This document shows, piece by piece, positions 11,376 to 23,391 of a stretch of 64,000 nucleotides of DNA. Below the pieces are notes generated by a model. It ran no database searches and was not told where the DNA came from. It saw only the letters and a list, made by a program, of their open reading frames with translations. The translations under genes were made by a program, and so were the position numbers. The DNA comes from Onthophagus taurus (Eukaryota; Arthropoda; Insecta; Coleoptera; Scarabaeidae), in the NCBI RefSeq assembly GCF_036711975.1, contig NC_091966.1:8811501-8875500 (forward strand), in the 5' to 3' direction. Position 1 is the first letter of the stretch; every line of letters starts with the position of its first letter.

Positions 11376-11599
11376 GACCTTCAACAAATGTAGTTATCAC
11401 TAAAAATTAAAACCATAATATTTTTTTTCTTTTTGGCTTAAAAAATTCATTTTTCCGAGTGAAATTTAAATGAACTTGCGTCATGAGACAACGCAGTAAT
11501 TATTTGTTTTCTTTTGAGAATAAAGCAATCAATAGTTTACTTGAAGCAAGAGAGCTGGCCACTAACAGAATAGAATGCAAAAGATTTTTGGACAATACC

Positions 11600-11990
11600 C
11601 ACTAGTAAGGCAGAAAGGGTGATGATTGGGAAATCACAATGAACATGTTTCCAGTCATAGCCTTGTAAGATAAAGCATCCATTTTATCCCTTTATGGGAT
11701 TTGTAATCTTTTACCAATACTAACAATTCAAGAAATCGTAAATACTGGTCAACATCCAGCTTTTCCCATAATGCAACTTTCTTACGATGACCCTGCAACA
11801 TCAGCTATGGTTAGCTTCAATGAGCAACTTCGAGTTCTATTCTTAGCTGCATTAATTGCCGTTCGATGAACATTAGGTTCATTCGACCCACGATGTTCAA
11901 CCGTTATAAATTTAGCATTGAATTTGTTATCTACTACAATTTCAGATGAAATACCAAATTTGCAAATAATTCTATATAATTCTATGTGAT
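11600..11990 (+). pseudogene. unrecognised coding relic
   Basis: About 105 codons read with coding-like composition, not intact. It includes LYGICNLLPILTIQEIV, QLSYDDPATSAMVSFNEQL and FLAALIAVR. I do not recognise the family. It could be a retrocopy of a host gene exon or part of a mobile element. No poly(A) tract or target duplication was identified. Confidence 0.3.
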
Positions 11991-12132
11991 ATTATGTGAT
12001 TATATTTGATTATATCTGTTTTAGAGAAGGAGTTGTTTTTGAATCCTACCAAAACGTCCTGATAAATTTTGTATGGAATTATAATTAAAGGTAGCATTAA
12101 GCAGTTGAAAACAACTTATTGTTTTTAAATAA

Positions 12133-12348
12133 TTAAATACGTTCAAAATTGTATAGATGGATTATATAGATTAAATGATATGGAAATAACAACTTAATAT
12201 CAATAACACTCCATGTTTTGTGTATTAATATTGCCAAATTGATTTAATAATATACAAATGAATAAATATATAAATTCTCATTGAACCAGAATTAATTTAA
12301 TCCCTCTTAATGTTTATAATCCATCTATACAATTTTGAACGTATTTAA
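12133..12348. mobile_element. 216-bp MITE with 34-bp perfect inverted repeats
   Basis: Arms 12133-12166 and 12315-12348 are perfect inverted repeats containing acgttcaaaattgtatagat. TTAA sits at both outer edges (12133-12136 and 12345-12348), compatible with a TTAA target duplication, in which case the element proper starts ATACGTTC and its repeats are 30 bp. The interior is AT-rich and non-coding. Perfect arms suggest recent insertion. Confidence 0.65.
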
Positions 12349-12774
12349 TCCACTTTTCTTTCTCGAATTTTACTACTACTTAAAATTAATAGATTACAAT
12401 TTTGATTTATCATGTTAAATACTCATAAAAAGATAATTTTAAAAGTGTTCATAAAGATTTTATCGTGTATTATCTTTTACGTAAGTTAATATACATCAGA
12501 GAGTCGAAATTGTTACGTTTCCCTTGAGAGAATTTGCGTGTGTGCTTCCATTCATGAGATTTAAGCAATTTTCTAACCAATTTTACTGGAGATTTTACGG
12601 CATTACAACGTTTATACATAAAATTTATACAAATTAATCAAAACAAAAACAAGCAGACTATTATTTTTGTATTTGTTATTATATTTATTTTGTTTTTAAA
12701 TAAATCTACATACTTATATATATACATATATATATACCATGTTGTTATATTGTTATTTTAAAAAGAATATTTTT
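12349..12774. other. intergenic, 3' flank of LipB
   Basis: AT-rich, with a (TA)n-like tract at about 12713-12736. Nothing else recognised. Confidence 0.5.
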
Positions 12775-13750
12775 TTAACCCAAAGCAAATGGAGACTGGC
12801 TGTTGGTACGTAAATAATAATCCCCAGAAGATGAGGAAGGAGTATAAGCCCCCATAATAACTTTTTCGTTTCCATCGCAAGATCCGGATGTAAAAGTCGA
12901 CCAATTTTCGCATTTTGCAGCTACGAATCCGTTGCTGTTTATACTTTCAACGTAGTAAGTTGGAGCTCTATTATGACCACAATCAACTTTAAAAAAATTA
13001 ATTAAATTAATGAGATACTAAAGATTTTAGTTGTATAATTTATACTTTCTAAAGAACCGCATCCGGGTTGATCTACAGCACCGTTTACGAAGAAAGAAAC
13101 CGAGCCGTATTTATCGGTAAAACTTGTATGGATAGAATCGACAAAGTCCGCATCTGATGGAGATAAAGCGGTTTTTCCAAGAATAACAGTTTTTGAAGCA
13201 CCATCTAAAGAGGTTATTCTGCCAACACGTGAGGAAGTTTGGCTAAAAACAAAACGTGCTAAAATAAAGAGAAATTATTTTAAACGCATTTTCGACATTT
13301 TATTAACATACCTGCATATCCGGAAACATGAGCCCCCATAGAATGACCAATCAAATGAACGTTACTCAAGTCAACTCCTTTAGTCTTGTGTATATTTACA
13401 ATCATTTCACCAACTAAGTTTCCTACATGATCAGATTTACTAACGAATTGCAATATATTTTTAGCATATTTCCCCCAATCAATGGCAATAACTTGATATC
13501 CTTTATCCAAATAAGCATTGATCATCGGATTATACCAATCTGCATTACTGTCTGTAAAAGCACCGTGACAAATAATTTTTACATTTTTTCCAGCGTCAAT
13601 ATCAGCGGTGTTAATATCGATGGTTTGAAGTTGTACGGACGCTGCTCCCGATCGGGAATAATAAATAAACTTCACATTTTCATCGCCAAATGTAATTCCC
13701 AATAAAAGGAACAAAGTAATGATAGTTAACTTGAACATTTTTATTTTCAT
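12775..13750 (-). CDS. LipB: secreted PLA1/pancreatic-lipase-like protein, HGA type
   Basis: Exons 13750-13312, 13258-13046 and 12986-12775 encode 287 residues from the first ATG. A second ATG at 13738 aligns with the LipA start (MFKL) and would give 283, the same length as LipA, so it may be the real start. A signal peptide follows. Triad numbered from the first Met: Ser137 (GHSMGAH), Asp165 (TSLDGAS), His222 (DCGHNRAP). The residue before the His is Gly, not the usual Ser. As in LipA, the motif near the oxyanion hole is HGA and the Pro after the catalytic Asp is missing. Exon sizes 2 and 3 (213 and 212 nt) equal those of LipA. It sits 4.6 kb from LipA, tail to tail, with LINE and MITE insertions between them. 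Confidence 0.9.
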
Positions 13751-14339
13751 ACTAACGATTTCAAAAAAATAATGTTTTTATAACGACAAATTAATCTGAG
13801 TTAATTTATTAATTTATGGTTTTGCTATTATCACCCTTTTTTGATTTATGGCTATTTACGTATTAATGGGCAAATTAGATTGTCGTTTGAATTTCTAGAA
13901 TTGGTATATATTATTTGTCCGCTCATCGCGACTATTGTTCGCAAATTATATTAATTATATTATCGTGTACAAATACATCATAAACATAAAAATATAATAA
14001 ATCAGAAGTTTAAAAGTTAAAAAAAAAATGATATTGCAAATGATAAAACCAAATCTTAATCCTCTTAATCCGTATTTTTGAGATTAAAACGTGGCCTTGA
14101 TCTTGATTTTTTTATCGATTTCAAATTTATTTCGTTTCAACAATGATGTAGATAACGTTTAAGTTTAGATTTAGCAGTTTTGATAATGTAACTATACTTC
14201 AAAATTTGAAGTAGAACTTTTCTTTAAATTCTGTTTTGCACAATTAAAAAAGTTTTATGTCATTTTTTAGTGATTTTTTGGCTGTTATTATCAAGAATAT
14301 AGCATTCATAAAAGAAATCTTACAGTCATATCTAAGGTA
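13751..14339. other. intergenic, upstream of LipB
   Basis: AT-rich. No gene or repeat recognised. Confidence 0.5.
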
Positions 14340-14800
14340 GCTTAAACAGGGTGTGGTAAAAGTATCCTTAGTTTTGAAGATGATAAACCAAAGACTTTAC
14401 GTTATCCACAAAATGAAATCTAATGGCGTTAAATCATATAGACGAGGTGGACCAACTCTCGAAATTACTGAACTTCTTCTACAATAGATCAATTATTTGC
14501 TAAGCTGTGAGGTATGATATTGGAAGCACATATCACTGATGTCAGGTCTACCCAATTCTGGCCAAAATCATCTAACATGGCACAATAGCGAACTCCATTG
14601 ATCGTAACATTGCAATCACACTTCCGGCTGAAATCTACACCACACGTTTTGTGGTTGTAATGGAGTCTTTTAAAGCACTGTGACTGTCCAATCACGTATA
14701 TTATGCTTGATAACAAAGTAATTAAACCAAAAATGAGCTTTCGATGAAATCCAGGGTTCTTTTTCAATCTTTAGCCCAATCTAAAAAACTTTAGCGCATT
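14340..14800 (-). mobile_element. IS630/Tc1-mariner-type transposase fragment
   Basis: On the minus strand, NPGFHRKLIF, then NVTINGVRYCAMLDDF resembles the NPDFHRKIIFSDEAHF ... VTVNGERYRAMLTDF order of mariner-related insect transposases. Further on, PPRLYDLTPLDFILW matches the block carrying the last catalytic Asp (PDLTPLDFFLWG). The pieces lie in different frames and the SDEAHF block is eroded, so this is a dead copy. Confidence 0.65.
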
Positions 14801-15559
14801 AAATGATTGATCAATTTTAATTTGATTTCGTGGGTGTAAGCCAAGAAAAATGTGGTTTGAATTCCCAATTCCCCCGAATTACGTGAAATCGACTAATTTG
14901 GCTTATTCTGAACTTTATATCGAGTATTTTTTGTACCCAATGCATTGCCTTATTGGTACAACAACATCTAACAGTAAAGGCGGTCCTGGATCAGCGTTCT
15001 TAAACTTACAACCACCGACTCAGAATTGTGGCAACAATTTTTAATATTATATAAACGTTGCTCATTCGTGACCTTTAACATGATAAAAATGTTAACATTC
15101 ACTGACATTTTGAATTTCCACCAAAACTTACTTTGTTGCCCAAGCTATGTGGTGTCACTTCGTTCTATTGAAATCGGACATCCTCGAAACTATATTCTTT
15201 AAAAGCTAGATGATTCTGCTGGATATTAGTTGGGTTGCTTTCATTCCGATACCACAGATTGTGCTTGTAAGCACAACCCAAATGATGGAAATATGTTTCA
15301 TCACTCTAGTAAGCAACTCAACTGTGCCTATCAGACTCTCTCAGTTTATGATTTTTCGATTTTTCCCTATTTTTATGAAAACTGCAAATCATACCAGTTT
15401 TTGCTAAACTACATTTACTATAGTTTTTGCTAGAACGCAGCTGAAGTAAATCCGTACTTGAATATACTCTGATGATGTCATGAAACATTACGAAAATAAG
15501 TAAAAATCGGAACTAGACATCTGACTGAGTATTAAACATCATCATCATCATCATAATCA
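14801..15559. other. intergenic, no gene recognised
   Basis: Short open frames at 14850-15044 and 15210-15433 have coding-like words (for example SVYDFSIFPYFYENC) but no motif I can name. They may be fragments of a decayed element. An ATC trinucleotide run lies at 15538-15552. Confidence 0.35.
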
Positions 15560-16600
15560 ATTCTTTTTATGCCCATAAATATTAAGGTTGTCCCCTGGAG
15601 TTCTCTATTCAACTCTGTATTAGCTACCAACATCATTGACTTCGTTCAGAATTTGCTGTCAGTTGCCATGATCTCTCTCACGATATCGTTCCACTTGACT
15701 CGGTGTCTTCATCTCTAATTTCTACTTTCCGTCGTGGCTTGCAACATCCTTTTACATGTATATTGCCCTTTATCCTTATCATATGCCCCTACCATCACAG
15801 GTTAATATCCTCCACTATTTTTTAAATGGGGTCGTGTTTAATTTATCAGTTCTGGCCACCCTAAGGACTACTTCGAATATTACTTTTCCATCCTTTATGT
15901 TCGGATCTTCTGTCTTTTTGTCATAATCCAGTTTTCACAGCCATGAATCAAGTTAGAACAATATATATTGTTCTGCAAACCACCATTTTTGTATTTCTGG
16001 TAATTTTAAAGTAATTATAAAGGATCTTCTGTAGGATTGGAATACTTTACGCGTTGCCCTTATTCCACTGCTCAGTTCGTCATCCAGGGTGCCTTTAAGC
16101 TTATTACGAACCTTAGATATTTGTATTTGTCCGCCTGCTCTATAATAGGTCCTTCTACCTGCAGAGTTATCACATTTTTTTTTTAGGTAATTCGCATTTT
16201 GTAGGTTCAGTATTCCAACATTCCAAGTAATATTGTAGGTTTCCCTAAGCACACAGTCCCACATCATCAGCAAAAACACATAGTTCAAACCACATCGGTT
16301 GCATTCGATAACACCCCACGCTATAATTACATCCATTGTGACAACAAATAGCAGCGAGTGCTGAGTCACTTCTCCTTGTCTTACTGCTTTTTTAGTTTCT
16401 AACTCCTCAGAATTGTGGTTGTTCGTTCTTATCTACTTAACAGTATTAGCGTAGAGGCTCCTGACTACTTCTATCATATCTCTACCCGTTCCATTAATCT
16501 GTAGACTTTCCCGGATTATTTGTGGCTTTAAGCTACCAAAGACCTTTCTTCATCTGTGGAGCGTTACTATTGCGATCGAGGTAGCCCTCTAATATGCGGT
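15560..16600 (-). mobile_element. LINE fragment with reverse transcriptase
   Basis: On the minus strand, in order: SLYANTVK and AVRQGEVTQHSLLFVVTMDV (degenerate motif 4), CVFADDVGLCA (FADD active site), then YKYLRFVISLKGTLDDELSS (thumb), YGCENW-like and TTPFKK pieces. The order matches the RT C-half of an L2/CR1-like insect LINE. Frame changes are frequent; no poly(A) tail or target duplication was found. Confidence 0.65.
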
Positions 16601-17113
16601 ATTCAGAAGGATCTTTGATGTTAATATAAACAGCTTATAAACAGTCAATGTTGACAATTCAAGCAACACCCCACAAATTTAATTTTTAAGATTTCGTGCC
16701 ACCTAGTCTCGAAATTACATAACAGCTATTCAGCGTTTGGCGAGAAATGCGAATCTTGCTAAAGCAGTGTCACAACACAAAAAGCCTCTCCAGGTCCAGT
16801 CGGTTTTTGCGGATTATTTAGATGGCCGAAGTTTGTAACAAACGGCGCTACAGCTCAAATCGACCTCTGGCCTCCTCTCTCTAGAGGTTTTGTAACGCTG
16901 TGTCCTTTTAGGAGGAAAGGCACCTAACTACCACTAACGACCTAGGAATTAAGTAACTTCCTAAGTTTTACCTAGGATTAATAGTGTTTAGTGAATCCGT
17001 TTGAAATACCCTATGGGCTTCTATTGCAGTCTTGATAAATTTATAGTCGTTTTTGTTTCTTAAGGTCTTATCATTGTAAGTTGAGTAGATTTAATTTTTT
17101 CTTGTTTCTTTGT
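16601..17113. other. intergenic, no gene recognised
   Basis: Slightly less AT-rich than the surroundings around 16750-16950 and possibly TE-derived, but no motif or repeat boundary was recognised. Confidence 0.4.
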
Positions 17114-17362
17114 TTAGACTTCTAAACTTTTGCAGAACGATCTTTCAGGTTTAGAAAGAACATCGTGTGTACACCATACAATGTCGCCTGGGTATTTTAT
17201 GGGTCGTTCACTGTAGCCATGATCTATGTACAATTGAACTTTTGTAAAAACAACGTTTTCTTTCCAAGATCTCACTTTGACCAACATTGAAGGAAGATGT
17301 GAACATTTTATAGTGACTACATTTCCCGAAATAATATATAACATATATAATAACATCCTCAA
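17114..17362 (-). CDS. hypothetical 82-residue ORF, function unknown
   Basis: Opens with a hydrophobic stretch (MRMLLYMLYIISGNVV) that could serve as a weak signal peptide, followed by a polar part containing YIDHGYSERPIKYPGD and three later Cys or Cys-like positions. I do not recognise it. It may be an exon of an unseen gene or a chance frame. It lies about 740 bp upstream of the opsin on the opposite strand. Confidence 0.2.
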   Translation of the reverse strand: MRMLLYMLYIISGNVVTIKCSHLPSMLVKVRSWKENVVFTKVQLYIDHGYSERPIKYPGDIVWCTHDVLSKPERSFCKSLEV

Positions 17363-18097
17363 AGACTAAAAAATACGAACAGTACTGTAGATACAGTTAA
17401 TTATGATACAGATAGTGATGAAAGAGTAATCAATGTATTTATAATAAATAAATCTAATAATTTAATTGGGAAGTTTTTAAAGAACAAATTGCTTTTCTTG
17501 GAGGACATAATTAATCCTAAAAAGCATGAAACTTCTATGTGACTCAATAACCACTTCTCTCAATAACCACTTCTCAATTATTATTTTAAAAAAATGCATT
17601 TTTCAACAAGTTTCGTACTCACTTATTGTTAGTACCACATCTTCAGGATAAAACCTGATTATAAAAAAGAAATTACAAAGCGTAGCTTCCTCGTTACTAT
17701 AATTTAATACGTGCCGTATCATAAACTAAATCGCTCTTCTTGGAAGTAACTAATTGGTTAGAACAGGACATAATTTGGTTGCTTGGTTACCATTTTCCCC
17801 AACCGACGATACTTCGTCCTGAATATTCACCAGTTTTCAGTCACTCAAAATAATTACGGTGAAACGACAGCATGCGCTGTTCTACCGATATATTCCAAAT
17901 TCATCTGTGGCCAGTGCATTCTCTTCCGTCAGTGCAGTGCTCCAAGATGCCTCAACACTCTCTTTTATAACTTTCACGTTTTCTCCTTCAGTTTTAACAA
18001 ACTGAAAGAGAAATAGAAAAAAACTTATTTTAAGTCGCGGTTAAAATAAGAAACTGAAACTTGACGATTTTCATTTTTGGAGGCGGTCCACATAAAA
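17363..18097. other. intergenic, upstream region of the opsin
   Basis: No gene recognised. It should hold the opsin promoter; no clear TATA box was seen close to the ATG. The short frames overlapping here show no motif. Confidence 0.45.
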
Positions 18098-21000
18098 ATG
18101 TTGTTAATGAACTCGATTAAAAATAACAGTAATAGTACTAGTATTAATAATGAAAATGCGCTTCAACGTTTCAATGCGACGTATCCCGTGGACGATTGGT
18201 TGAAATGTTGTTTCCTCACCGTCGACTACATCAATGAGATGAACCCGCACTGGATGCAATTCGAACCTCCTCCGAGAATCGTGTATTATATTTTAGCCGG
18301 AGTTTATTTGGTTGTTATGATTATCGGAGTATTTGGTAACCTTACTGTTATCGGTATATTTTATAGGTCAGTATGTTTATAAAACATTTAACTTTCGATT
18401 GCAATTATTGCTAAATTAACTTAAATTACAATTTGTTTATTTCATCACTGATAACAATTTTTTTAGATGTGCGGCGTTGCGAACACCAGCTAACACACTT
18501 ATTATGAACCTGGCTTTCAGTGATCTTTTAATGATGGCTATGATACCTTTATTGCTATATAATTGTTTTAATTATGGACCTGCTATAGGAAGAACAGGTA
18601 ATACAAATTAGATTTATTGTTGTGTGTTTTTGTTCAATTAACTGGAACTAAATGTAGGAATTAGTCAGTTATAAACCTTGAATTGAATGGCTTCATTAAA
18701 ATGGTATTTAAAAATTCGACGTTGTGTTTAGATTTCTTACGTGTAATTTTGTGTGGAATGGAAATTAGTTATTATCATATACATATAGTTATATTGTTAC
18801 TAATTAGATAACAAAATTCATTTTAAATAAGTACAAAAACATACTTTTATTGGGATAAACAGTTTATAGCATACTAAAATCTTAAAAAAATTAATTATTA
18901 CTATTCTCAATGAAACGAAAAATTTTAATGTCAAAGATTAATATAAAAACAATTTATCTTGTAAATTGTAAAAAATATGTTATTAAAAATGTTAAAATAC
19001 AGGATGATTCAAAAAGTTGGTTGTTACAGGATGTTCAGTTTGGAAAACAAAAGATTTAAAGGATTATTTTAGATTTACTTGTTTGCATTAAGATTCATTA
19101 CCAGTTATTTCCATTTTCCGTTTTTTTTTTGAATGTTTCTTTCTAAATCTTGTATTCAATAATATTATGCTTGGCGTCTAAAAAATTAGTATTTGCAAGT
19201 AATGACCGTCTTTTAATTTTCCTTCAATTCAGGTCAATTCAGACTTTTTCTTGAAATCTAGAGTCTAGTAGTGCTCGGAATGTTCAACCTATAATCTATG
19301 TAGTGTGATTCCAGCCATCTGGAATCTGAAATAAATGTTGTATAATTCTTGATTTTTTTATGATCTTTGGAGTCACTTTTCAGTACTTTAGAGTTTAGAC
19401 AGAGTAATTACAAACATATCCTTGTAGTTTAAACTGTAATATGATACTTTTTCATTAAATCTGGCGTTTGACTTCTATAATTGCAGTCATCTTTATGAAA
19501 TATAGAATCTGAAGAATTTGCTTGTAGTTTAATGTTTACCCAGTGACATTGATAAAATTTGATTGCTATTTGCACTTTGGCCAGTTAATTGCAGCCACTT
19601 TCCTGCAATTTAGACTGTGGCCAGTTAATTACAGCCACTTTCTTGCGGTTTAAAGTTTGGCCAATGTAATTAGGAATTTTTTTGGAATTACATCAATATT
19701 GTAAAAATGTAATTTAGAATATTACTAGTGTAAATCTTGACATTTTCTTGCACTGTAGAGTTTTTTAGGCTCATTTCTAACATGTTCTAAGAAAGGTTGG
19801 TCAGTTAATTACAACCATTTTTTTTGCAATTTAAAATTTTGCCAGTCCCTTTTCAAGAATTTTCTTTCAGATGGTGCAATTAACCAGTGCAATTACAGAC
19901 GTCTTCTTAGAATTTATAGTGGGGAACTGTAATTGTAGACATTTTATTGCAATTTAGAGGTTTATATCATAATTCCATGTTTGTTCTTGGAGTTGGCCAG
20001 TATGATTTCAAACATTTTCTTCCGATATAAAGTTCGACCAGGGTAAGATGTAGATATTTTCTTGCAATTTACAGTTTGTCCAGTGTAATTTCCATCATTT
20101 TCTTGCAGTTTAAACTTTGGCTAGTATAATTTCAGATTTTATTTATCAACTCTAGAGTTTGGCCAGTATAATTGCTGATATGAGTTGTCCAGTCGAATTT
20201 TAAACATTTTCAGTAAATCTGAAATTTGATTAGTGCATATGCATATATCTTTTGCGATTTAGAGTCTAAACTGTGTGATTGTAGAGATATTCTTATAGTT
20301 AAGGTTTGGCCTGTGAACACTTAGATTTTTAGTGGTTTAACCAGTATAATTGCAGACTTTTTCTGGTGATTTAGAGTTTGATCAGTTAATCGTAGCAATT
20401 TTCTAGCGATTTAGAATATTATTGACGTAAATCTAGACATTTTTTTAGCAAATTAGAGGTTTTAATATATATTCCTAACATATTCTTATAGTTTCCAACG
20501 TAATTCTAAATATTTTGTTGCAAATATTTGTTAACCTTTGGCCACTATGATTCCAGACTTTTCTTCGAATCCAAAGTATAACCAGTGTAATTGCAAACAT
20601 GGTCTTAGAGTTTAGAATAGGGCAGCGTTATTGTAGACATTCTTGCAAGTTAGAGTTTAATTGAATATTCCAGGTATGTTTTTAGAGTTGGGCAGTGTAA
20701 TTTCTCATATCTCCTTGCAGTTTAAAGTTTGAAAAGTGTAATTCCAGTTTATTTATTTTAGTAATATAGAGTTCTATTGGTGTAGTTGGAGAACACTTGC
20801 AATTTAGAGCTTTATGCCAATGTAGTTCTAAACATTTTCTTGCAGTTTAACGACATTGTAAGTATTTTTTGCTGCTTAGAGTTTGGCCAGTGTTATTGTA
20901 GACATTTTCTTTAAATTTAGAGTATTACCAATATAATTACAGACATTTTATTGTAATTCAAGGTTTGGTCAGTATAATCAACCATTTTCTTACAATTTTT

Positions 21001-23391
21001 AATTTATCTGTGTAATTCTAGACATATTCATGCAGTTTCGAGTATTCAATTGTAATTTTAGATATGTTCTTATAGTTGATCAGAATAATATTATGCATTT
21101 TCTTACAATGCAATATTTGTTGTGTAATTGCAGACTTTTTCATGAAATCTGTAGTTTAGCCAAAGTAACTGCAGATATTTTCTTCAACTCATTGCTATTT
21201 GGAGTTTAGCCAGTGTAATTCCAGACATTTTTTTGTAATTTAAAATTTTGCCAATATAATTGCAGATTTTAATCAGTGTAATTCTATAAATTTTTATCGT
21301 GCAGGGTTTTCCAAGGTAATTCAAGACACGTTGTTAGAGTTGTTACTATTTCTTCAAATATCAAGTTGAATCGGTGTAACTGCTGACATATTCAAAGAAT
21401 TTAGAAATTTGTCACTGTGATTCCAAACTCTTTCTCTAAATCTGGAGTTTGGTCAGTGTACTTCTAGACATTTGTCTGCAACGTAAAGTTTGGCCAGTGA
21501 AACCAGACAATTTCTTATGCTTTCGAATTTGGGTAGTGTAATTCTAGGTATTTTCTTGCAGTTCAGAGTTTTCCAGAATACATTTTTTTCAAACTTTTTT
21601 TGCAATTACAAATTTGATCACAGGGTAAGATGTAAACATTTTTTTGTAATTTAAATTATTTCGATGTAATTTCATACGTTTTTTGTAGCATTAATTTTCG
21701 CTAGAGTGAGAAATTGCAGACAATTTCTTGCAATTTAGAATTAAACAATGCTATTCCAAACATTTTATTGCTATTTTAAGTTTTGCTAATATGATAAAAT
21801 ATAATACATTTTCTCAAAATCTGGAAGTTGAGCAGTCTAATTGAAAACATTTTTTGCAATTTAATGTTTAATCAGTGTATTGCAGACATTTTCTTGCAGT
21901 TTAAAGTTTTGCCAACTTCAATATTATAAAAACGCATATATGTATGAGACATATGAAGCAATAATTGCAGAAGGAAAATGAATGGTAATTTAATTGCAAC
22001 AACAGCGGAATCTTAAACGAACTCAATCAGTTCATTCAATGCCTCGTTGGAAGCTCCAAAGACCCCAATAAGAATATCTGAATCGAACAAAACGTGATTC
22101 AATTAAATAAATTGTGCGAAAATTTATAAAATAATTGGATTTGGATTAGGTCTCCACAAACAACTATCTATCTAATCTAATTATCTTGTAATTAAGCAGT
22201 AAAAACATAAATAAACAAATCTATATAAAAGCAGAAAATAAATATATCTTTATGAAAATTGTTATTCTTGAAATTCTGAATCTCTCAATAACAGAGCCAC
22301 GATCCAATCAATTTAGAATTTCAAACCGAACGTCATTAAATTTTATTTCAATTCTTATCTAAAACTCCTTTAAACTGTAATGATACCATTTAAGTGTATC
22401 TTTAAGAGAATTATAACGTTCGTTTAATCTCAAATAAAATATGACAAATTCTTTTCCAAAATGAACTTCTTAATTAACTCATACCAACATTTTTAATTAT
22501 AATTACATAATACTATTTACACAAAAATATTAAAAAATATTTGTTTAAGGTTGTAAATTATATGGATTTATGGGTGGTTTAAGTGGAACAGTTTCGATAT
22601 GTTTATTAGCAGCTATATCCTACGATAGATTCTACGTAATAAGATTTCCTTTGAGAAAGTTAATAAATAAAGCCCACATTTACCCTCTAGTCGGGTTATC
22701 GTGGATTTACGGCATCGTATTTAGTATTATTCCAGTTTTAGACCTTGGATTTGGGAGTTACGTCCCGGAAGCGTATTTTATTAGTTGTAGTTTTGATTAT
22801 ATCACTCCAAGATTCGACATAAAAATTTTTATTCTTTCTTATTTCGTCGCTGCCTGGCTCGTCCCGTTTATAATAATTACATTTTCATACGTTAACATTA
22901 TTTGGGTGGTGGCAAGATCGAGGAAAGTAATCACCAAGAATTTATCAACGAAAGAAACTTATATTCACATGAAAAAAGAAGTGAAATTAAAACAAGAAAT
23001 GAAATTAGCCGTAACTGTTTTATTGGTGGTTTTGTTATGGTTTGTTGCTTGGACTCCTTACGCCACCGTTGCTTTATTGGGAATTTCAGGAGAATCGGAA
23101 TTAATAACTCCGGCTGTTTCTTTAGCTCCAGCTCTTTTTTGTAAAATGGCGAGCTGTCTCGATCCGTATGTGTATGCGTTTTCCCATCCGAAAATTCGAA
23201 AAGAAATCGATTTTATGTTATCGCAAAATTCGGCGACACGATTTTTTTGTCCGAGAAGAGTTTTGGAAAGAAGATTTACTCAGAGAATGAGCGAAAGGAT
23301 GTCGCAAAGTATTGAAGCTATCGAAGAAGTTGTCATGGTCACTTTACCTAGTGAGGAAGCACCCACACCACATATTTCACATCATATTTAA
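18098..23391 (+). CDS. r-type opsin (visual pigment-like GPCR), divergent, possibly Rh7-like
   Basis: Exons 18098-18366, 18467-18597 and 22550-23391 encode 413 residues with seven membrane segments. The retinal Schiff-base Lys is Lys332 (ALFCKMASC) in TM7, which separates opsins from other GPCRs. A Cys135 (GCKLYGF) to Cys213 (SCSFDY) disulphide is expected. The sequence YVPEAYFISCSFDYITP matches the conserved extracellular loop 2 of arthropod rhabdomeric opsins, and WTPYA and SHPKIRKEI match TM6 and helix 8. Departures: DRF (159-161) for DRY and DPYVY (338-342) for NPxxY. An upstream in-frame TTG at 18077 is not a likely start; ATG 18098 has a good context. The divergence points away from the standard LW and UV eye opsins; Rh7-like is a guess. 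Intron 2 is nearly 4 kb and repeat-filled. Confidence 0.9.
19230..21915. repeat. degenerate tandem repeat filling the opsin intron, unit about 41 bp
   Basis: An approximate unit, tttggccagtgtaattgcag followed by acattttcttgcaatttagag, recurs throughout, with heavy substitution and small indels. By length about 60 units fit, but many are barely recognisable. The degree of decay suggests an old array with no recent homogenisation. It lies wholly within the intron at 18598-22549. Confidence 0.8.

Noticed and set aside
11925-11985. A string on the minus strand loosely like an integrase core
   Set aside because: Too short and ambiguous; the plus-strand reading of the same DNA is more coding-like, so no LTR-type element is claimed.
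15953-16369. 138-codon minus-strand frame as a host gene
   Set aside because: Its neighbouring frames carry LINE reverse-transcriptase motifs (FADD, thumb region), so it is part of a decayed LINE.
18077-18097. Longer opsin N-terminus from an in-frame upstream codon
   Set aside because: The codon is TTG; the ATG at 18098 has a better context and gives an opsin of normal length.
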